Of a stretch of DNA of 35,683 bases, positions 33,001 through 35,683 are shown piece after piece; position 1 is the stretch's first letter; each line of letters begins with the position of its first letter. The stretch comes from Methanobacteriota archaeon (GTDB taxonomy: Archaea > Thermoplasmatota > Poseidoniia > Poseidoniales > Thalassarchaeaceae). A program made the position numbers and the translations under genes. The notes under the pieces are model-generated. The model was not told where the DNA came from. It did no database searches and was given only the letters and a program-made list of their open reading frames with translations. The DNA lies in NCBI GenBank assembly GCA_004195615.1, contig PSPW01000012.1, forward strand, positions 1 to 35,683, in the 5' to 3' direction.

Positions 33001-35683
33001 ACCTCGGGTCCGATAGCGGATCCCTCGACGGCCCGTGTGAGAGCGTCAGCTACGACAACTCCCAGGAACCCGGATTCAACGCATCTTACGACGAGGACAG
33101 CGAGTTCGTAGCAGGAACCAACAGCATCACACTGGTGGCCTCGAACCTCCAGCTAGACTTCCCGTACTACATGGAGTCCAAGGTTTACTTCGATGGCTAC
33201 CTCAACGTCCTAGAGTACTCCACCTGGTTCGGGGTCAACGAGACCGACGAGACCCTCTCGTTCGACCTCGAGATCCCTGGGCACGTCTGCGACGTGAATG
33301 TGTACTCGAGAATGTACGTGAGGACCTCCAGCGGCAATACACAGATCGCAAGCAACGACACCTACGACATGGATGGGCCTTGCGACGACACCGACGGCGA
33401 TTCTAAGCGGGCATTTCCGCTCTACGCGCAGATCGACGGGTCTTGGACACTAGTCGACGACGACACCCTGATCGAGCCAGGCGAGACCCAGATGTACTGG
33501 AACCTGAGCTCGCTGGAGGACGACGAACGGGTATACTTCTACTTCAACGCACCAAGCTGGAGTTGGGGCGACTACGTGACGGCCGACGATGGCCTGATTG
33601 AGTGGACCCTGTCCCTTAGCGAGTTCGAGTGCAACCCTAGCATCTACAGCTACATCAATCTCTGGAGCCCGTGGACCGGGTCTCATAGCACCGGGGGCAC
33701 CCACACCTACCCCGCCACCGAGTGCATCGATGGGGGCAACATAACCCTCGAGGTTGTGGACGATGGCGGCGCAGCCATCGAGACATATCAATCCGGACAA
33801 GGAGGGGAATACCACCTGCTGCCGGGCACTACTCACTTCTCGTGGTCCTTGGATGGACTCGTCGACGGCTACCAGTACGAGCTCTACTGGTACCAGGACG
33901 GGAGCGACGGGAATCAACCTCACTTCGAGTACTTCACCGCAGACAACTCTGAATCGGCCTTCTTCTTCTTCGACCTGACGATCGACGAGTACGAGTGCAA
34001 TGTCTACTACTACGCCTACCTGAGGCCGATGTCGGAAGTCACCGGCAGCTACGAGCAGGTGGAGAGCTTCAGCTTCCACCCCGAGGAGCCATGCTACCCG
34101 CCGTTCGACGTGCTGGCCACCGACGCTTCGGGCGACTTCACGGTCGACGCCCTACACCCAGACTTCGCCTTGGCACCCGGCGAGAACCACCTGTTTTTCG
34201 ACTTCAGCAACCTGGACAACGGGTCCGAGTACAGGCTGGAGTGGTACTACGAGGATAGTGAAGGCTGGTTCGGCTGGTTCTACGATGGCGTCCCCGATGG
34301 CATCCAACTCAACATGACAATGGACTTCTGGGACTGCGATGCCTACTTCTACACGCAACTGTACAACATGAGCGAAGTCGACTCAGCAGGTAACGGAGAC
34401 TACATGGAAGGCAGGACCAGGTACCTGCAGGGACCATGCCTCGATCCGCTGGCCCTGCAAGTTAACGGCACCGAGAGCGACCAACACGGCATGCAACTGG
34501 ATTTGGGCGACAACGACATGACCTGGGCGTTCGACCACCTGACGACGGGAGTCGACTACCGCTTGCAGTGGTACTGGAGCAACGAGTCCAGCTGGAACGG
34601 TTGGTTCTACGACTACTTCACCTACAACGGCTCGAACGACCTGGACTGGAACCTCCACGTCAGCACCTTCGACTGCAACCCCTACGCGTACGCGAGCATC
34701 TACTACGACGACAACGGGACCTCGGTCGGTGACAACCAGTACTGGTACTTCCACGTGCCCGACTGCTCCGATCCATGGATGGAGATCATCGACTCCGAAG
34801 GAGACGAGGTGGACAGCGACGACATCGAGATAGATGACGAAATAGACCTCGTCTGGGTCATTCACGACCTGCCGGACTTAGGATACGAGTACACGCTCGA
34901 CATGAGGTTCTGGGAGAACGGGAACCTAGTCGACTATCGCTACGAGAGCTTCAACTTCTCCAGCGCCGACACGGAAGGAGACGTGCATATCGATCTCTGG
35001 TCGGGTATGGCGGACAACGACGTATGCGAACTCAGGATCGAGTCGACCCTCTACGTGCTCTCGGACGAGTCCTCCAACGACTGGAACAGCATCGAGGGAT
35101 ACAGCCGATACTTCTACCCCGACTGCGAGCCCCTGCCAGGCGAAGAGGACAACTTCGCCACTGGCGACGGGAACTACGTCAATTTCTACGGCCCTGACGC
35201 GGATGGCAACCTAGTGGAGCTGGACGATGACCCAGCGATGTCCAGCTACATCATGCCCGCGGGAGAGAACACCATCGAGATACAATTCGAGAACCTCACG
35301 GTCGGAGCGGACTACAGGCTGTACCTGTACCACTCAGGAACCGGATTCCCCGACGAGTCCAACTACCACTACTTCACTTACGACGGCAGTGGCTCGATGG
35401 ACTGGGACGTACTGGTCGCCCCATGGGCATGCGACGTCTACTTCAGCTGGAACATGTACCTGTACGACTTCAGGTACCCGGACAGTGGACACATCAGCTG
35501 GCACCTACGCTCCGACAGCACCAACTCAAACGGTCCCTGCGAGAGCGTAAGCTACGACAGCAGCCAGGAGACCGACTTCAACCTCTCGTACGACGAGAAC
35601 ACCCAGTTCGACACCGGCAACAACACGGTGACGATCTCCGCGGTCGACCTACAGGACATGTTCCCGTACGCAGCCGAGCTGGA
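27075..35683 (+). CDS. Giant secreted repeat protein, LTD plus at least 21 Cys-paired units (3' partial)
   Basis: One frame is open from ATG 27075 (the TGA just before it is at 27069) to the window end: 2869 complete codons with no stop. Residues 1 to about 30 are a signal peptide (MLRSRGASKIAEALFMIVLM). Residues about 57-194 resemble a lamin-tail domain (TITEVYSYSSDEWFELYNAG, GGWHIRDG). From about residue 196, units of about 125 residues repeat. Each has a G-x-N-x-M-x-W-x-L-S-x-L-x-x-G-x-x-Y block, an aromatic WYW-type strand, a W-x-C-x-V-x-Y-type cysteine and a second cysteine near P-C about 35-45 residues later. I count 21 units, with first cysteines from codon 27900 to codon 35430. N-x-S/T sequons are frequent. 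It is probably a glycosylated, disulfide-bonded surface fibre or adhesin. Anchor and total length lie outside the window. Confidence 0.88.
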   Translation, partial: MLRSRGASKIAEALFMIVLMISTPALTVQTGTISGALSDVDEPVYLTATGSSAVPDCDLANVTITEVYSYSSDEWFELYNAGNQTCDLGGWHIRDGDTSSGMVIDNETNISAGDFMDFSSSDGDFSFGIEEDDSILISTRNVTTENATTITTLDYYGRDGSHYSTSRDGSWELCDGEWDWNEPQEMTAGEPNICAGDPIVLYVQEDDGSWTQNPEVIPNGSSNLLWNTSNLEIGQSYYMYYSWSTPLGISSSRAHSFTADGSEIEFQMHSDEYWTCEVSFYSYIRNESSGDIIEYYDWDRQADCTIGYGQGYDGKQESIEPFKLFKSSSILVEIKDGFDYDAYNMGLNNIHMYRIPDLVSDVTYAVASRVYLDGVPTMFAVEECTTIISGHCEVNIPVYLENHVCDVDFYFDVFVLSPHGWLNIGSEVIEAIGHCSGASGTMDSVLNLYGNVTNAAGGQSWVELDGSSWVGNGTNRIQNFYWDIADSATDTEVRFYTYYENEKVMDEDKIFDGQHIYWNATVSDFDCSPNVYAYLYMIMPDGENIYIDHWSGTFDTVCEDWGDLSLHVDDLTNADNDLVDGTNDMVWNLSDLEVGEEYMFEWYTHRSSSYTATDEDTIYGEFYDSITFTPTVDYTHLEWALEAPGDWCDVDVYGYLFADVDDTQEWWDADDDTKWTQVAHNTYDMDPVCDGSDVVPFDPVTLQYKEGSDWIPVNDTTNLSVGMYQMKWVVSGLNDSQDYELRTNYEKHLNSSWLYQRHYSDGNFGSVLAASVVDEVNGDGNDYDDFHSACPTIPHDGFDTDGTPYGGSGTGLTLDVTGFNGAALSVTIVNPGSGYAVGDYVILDCGGSNAVVSIDEVLLGFESEWTLSISEWSCHIDYEYDLYLIGDRGSLHHQDHEIGTPVINGPCNDPIDVDDENKPEFSLSVVYSDYSEDDLDEVAALDEGINIIRWEIEDPIEGYEHMIHLYANYNGKRQEVHFDSITGGASDESGLWELTLEGDVCNLYVYGELYVKESNHWQHVENLGENLGYSGNRSGCDYSPTFTVSKELSDGSWDQNPEALEFGVNQLRFDLSNVDLMDDMTYYVNAYVQSDGGSSVGFSTYFNVGNPSNPSYSSYSDFFGEDIYLNFTVNDWTCTAYAYGNVYYITPNGGWHSLANMQSIYFDTPACDSAGNLSLSKYSSSLGWDDLDDVWEITSGTTDLYWIMDDLVIGELYQLSFSVYSDSDLIYQNAGDEWFADANNKSWYFPITIDESVCNLYGHAYLRLYVDNSFQEIRRVNINTEEPCVPSFDILFADNSGASGWSDAMSTALPVGETQMLFDISDFGPGDYEVDYYWGSENGGNGWYNENSFTVNDTNDGFYWNISLDEGDCFAYAHVRIYEMIFDERYQVAYFSNINLVGPCLLPAVLLTAQNSGGPYIRAGSDTLELGTNHMRWDLDNLQVGSDYEVDYYWYSTTHDIEWATHDFTHDGSDIDWLLNTTVWDCSVYVRVHVYDSNGVRFHERGQSFNPDGCTDGGDVSLEANRTYGWTNTNQNHNVDNGSNELRWALSDLETDFNYTMEWLTYRNGDFTQYDSFEFTADSLESNHEFTLEIEEAITCELSLQYYLSVEVGGKIISVESGSFSLNPSCTFRKDFLVTPILVLDDNGVDWIETDYIENGNQTIRIDLSGLDANQSYTMNGNVCTTTVCESFNWGTFSPTDWLNASEEDHKDFDIIVDEWSCEVSVYIHMHMITLNGSNNRHILGDYTYLSSPCFNPGDVELEIDGDEVGYSMGLENGTNDMSWNLTDLAANQTYTFDWRVRFNGDYVMYDSETWFSGSDLTTQLNWMLDFNSTFICNAQIYWRTFLDSSNSSTHNWIEMDSGDFYESFPCDEYVYPDDHYVNVYGLVNGTWEQEPGYLPTGDNDLELRFENLTVGADYRIYFYHSGSGFDSYSEYTYFTYEGAPLEMPLPIAPWACDISYSWDIYLNDFRYPDSYNSWHLGSDSGSLDGPCESVSYDNSQEPGFNASYDEDSEFVAGTNSITLVASNLQLDFPYYMESKVYFDGYLNVLEYSTWFGVNETDETLSFDLEIPGHVCDVNVYSRMYVRTSSGNTQIASNDTYDMDGPCDDTDGDSKRAFPLYAQIDGSWTLVDDDTLIEPGETQMYWNLSSLEDDERVYFYFNAPSWSWGDYVTADDGLIEWTLSLSEFECNPSIYSYINLWSPWTGSHSTGGTHTYPATECIDGGNITLEVVDDGGAAIETYQSGQGGEYHLLPGTTHFSWSLDGLVDGYQYELYWYQDGSDGNQPHFEYFTADNSESAFFFFDLTIDEYECNVYYYAYLRPMSEVTGSYEQVESFSFHPEEPCYPPFDVLATDASGDFTVDALHPDFALAPGENHLFFDFSNLDNGSEYRLEWYYEDSEGWFGWFYDGVPDGIQLNMTMDFWDCDAYFYTQLYNMSEVDSAGNGDYMEGRTRYLQGPCLDPLALQVNGTESDQHGMQLDLGDNDMTWAFDHLTTGVDYRLQWYWSNESSWNGWFYDYFTYNGSNDLDWNLHVSTFDCNPYAYASIYYDDNGTSVGDNQYWYFHVPDCSDPWMEIIDSEGDEVDSDDIEIDDEIDLVWVIHDLPDLGYEYTLDMRFWENGNLVDYRYESFNFSSADTEGDVHIDLWSGMADNDVCELRIESTLYVLSDESSNDWNSIEGYSRYFYPDCEPLPGEEDNFATGDGNYVNFYGPDADGNLVELDDDPAMSSYIMPAGENTIEIQFENLTVGADYRLYLYHSGTGFPDESNYHYFTYDGSGSMDWDVLVAPWACDVYFSWNMYLYDFRYPDSGHISWHLRSDSTNSNGPCESVSYDSSQETDFNLSYDENTQFDTGNNTVTISAVDLQDMFPYAAEL
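27243..27656 (+). other. Lamin-tail-like domain of the giant protein
   Basis: This encodes residues about 57-194. Features are an ITEVY strand, EWFELYNAG (the LTD signature of an Ile-x-Glu-Val start with E-W-F/V-E-L-Y-N), then CDLGGWHIRDG and SFGIEEDDSILIS. Four cysteines suggest extracellular disulfides. LTDs in prokaryotes are extracellular beta-sandwiches that often tether or bind. Confidence 0.7.
29385..29640 (+). other. Inserted GSGYxVGD-type segment in unit 5 of the giant protein
   Basis: Between the aromatic block and the first cysteine of unit 5, the repeat pattern breaks for about 85 residues. This stretch has an acidic Gly/Asn/Asp part (DEVNGDGNDYDDFHSAC), then GGSGTGLTLDVTGFNG and NPGSGYAVGDYVILDCGG. 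It also uses more A/T-ending codons (GAT, AAT, GGA) than the units around it. This looks like an inserted small beta domain. Confidence 0.6.
32700..33180 (+). repeat. Duplicated unit block, copy A
   Basis: This covers units 13/14 to 15 of the giant protein. It shares with copy B the strings FENLTVGADYR, APWACD, DFRYPDS, SWHL and GPCESVSYD in the same order and spacing, about 2.5 kb apart. The match is far closer than between other units and suggests a later duplication or gene conversion. Confidence 0.65.
35170..35683 (+). repeat. Duplicated unit block, copy B
   Basis: This is the second copy of the unit block (units 20/21 into 22), lying 2.47-2.50 kb to the right of copy A and cut by the window end. 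Synonymous third-position differences are common, so the duplication is not brand-new. Confidence 0.65.

Larger units (their letters stand above)
27660..35683 (+). repeat. Array of about 21 protein-coding repeats, 125 codons each
   Basis: The repeats are visible in the protein, not as DNA copies: nucleotide identity between most units is low, so the array is old. Mean spacing between the equivalent first cysteines (codon 27900 to codon 35430, 20 intervals) is about 376 bases. Every unit has the two-cysteine pair. Units 1, 5 and 12 have extra cysteines nearby. The array continues past the window. Confidence 0.8.

Noticed and set aside
33450-34079. 209-codon minus-strand ORF and similar Val-rich minus-strand ORFs at 28.4-34.9 kb
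   Set aside because: They arise because GAC/TAC/AAC-rich sense codons read as Val-rich open antisense frames; the plus-strand frame is continuous and repetitive.
27075-35683. Possible frameshift or several adjacent genes in the right-hand region
   Set aside because: I read the whole frame codon by codon and found no stop; the cysteine-pair pattern continues in one frame to the last base.
27660-35683. CRISPR-like or DNA-level tandem repeat array
   Set aside because: Periodicity is at the protein level, about 376 bases, with low nucleotide identity and no short conserved repeat-spacer pattern.

Overview
The window reads as part of an archaeal chromosome, most likely a marine planktonic euryarchaeon of the Marine Group II (Poseidoniales) type. 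The archaeal assignment rests on a diphthine synthase (dphB), a Trm5-type tRNA G37 methyltransferase, a stand-alone GMP synthase amidotransferase subunit, an Rpo12-like zinc ribbon, a divergent RFC small-subunit paralogue and two tRNA genes with an encoded CCA end. The Marine Group II assignment is an inference from gene style: lipobox lipoproteins, many Asp-rich secreted proteins and an acyltransferase of bacterial type. Coding density is very high. No gene-free stretch exceeds about 180 bp, several neighbouring genes abut with zero spacing, and I see no CRISPR array, insertion sequence or rRNA.

Layout, left to right. 1-4.8 kb: the tail of a zinc-ribbon protein, a DHA2-type MFS exporter, a lipoprotein with sialidase-type Asp boxes, a small zinc-finger protein and an M50/site-2-type membrane metalloprotease. 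4.8-11.3 kb: a minus-strand, probably co-transcribed block with a DDAH-family hydrolase, a small two-TM protein, a 1048-residue single-pass surface protein and an M28 metallopeptidase lipoprotein. 11.4-14.9 kb: a DUF805 membrane protein, a secreted acidic Cys-paired protein with an internal duplication, then a tight trio of membrane-tethered winged helix, four-TM protein and PPP-type phosphatase. 15-17.6 kb: a 569-residue protein of unknown function and dphB, both on the minus strand. 17.7-21.3 kb: an information-processing cluster of trm5, tRNA-Asp(GTC), the guaA amidotransferase subunit, an Rpo12-like double zinc ribbon, an RFC-like ATPase and tRNA-Arg(CCT). 21.4-26.9 kb: a membrane protein of unknown function, an SdhA/FrdA/NadB-class flavoprotein, a HIT hydrolase, a PlsC-like acyltransferase fused to a membrane domain, and a small unknown protein.

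27.1 kb to the right edge is one uninterrupted reading frame of more than 2869 codons that runs off the window. It encodes a signal peptide, a lamin-tail-like domain, and at least 21 tandem units of about 125 residues. Each unit carries two conserved cysteines, an aromatic 'WYW'-type strand and many N-glycosylation sequons. This giant, apparently secreted protein is the most striking object here. It also contains a recent-looking duplication of units about 2.5 kb apart and an inserted GSGYxVGD-type segment in unit 5.

Taken together, the left third is rich in cell-envelope and extracellular functions (export, peptide breakdown, surface proteins), the centre carries housekeeping translation, nucleotide and replication genes, and the right end is a giant surface protein.
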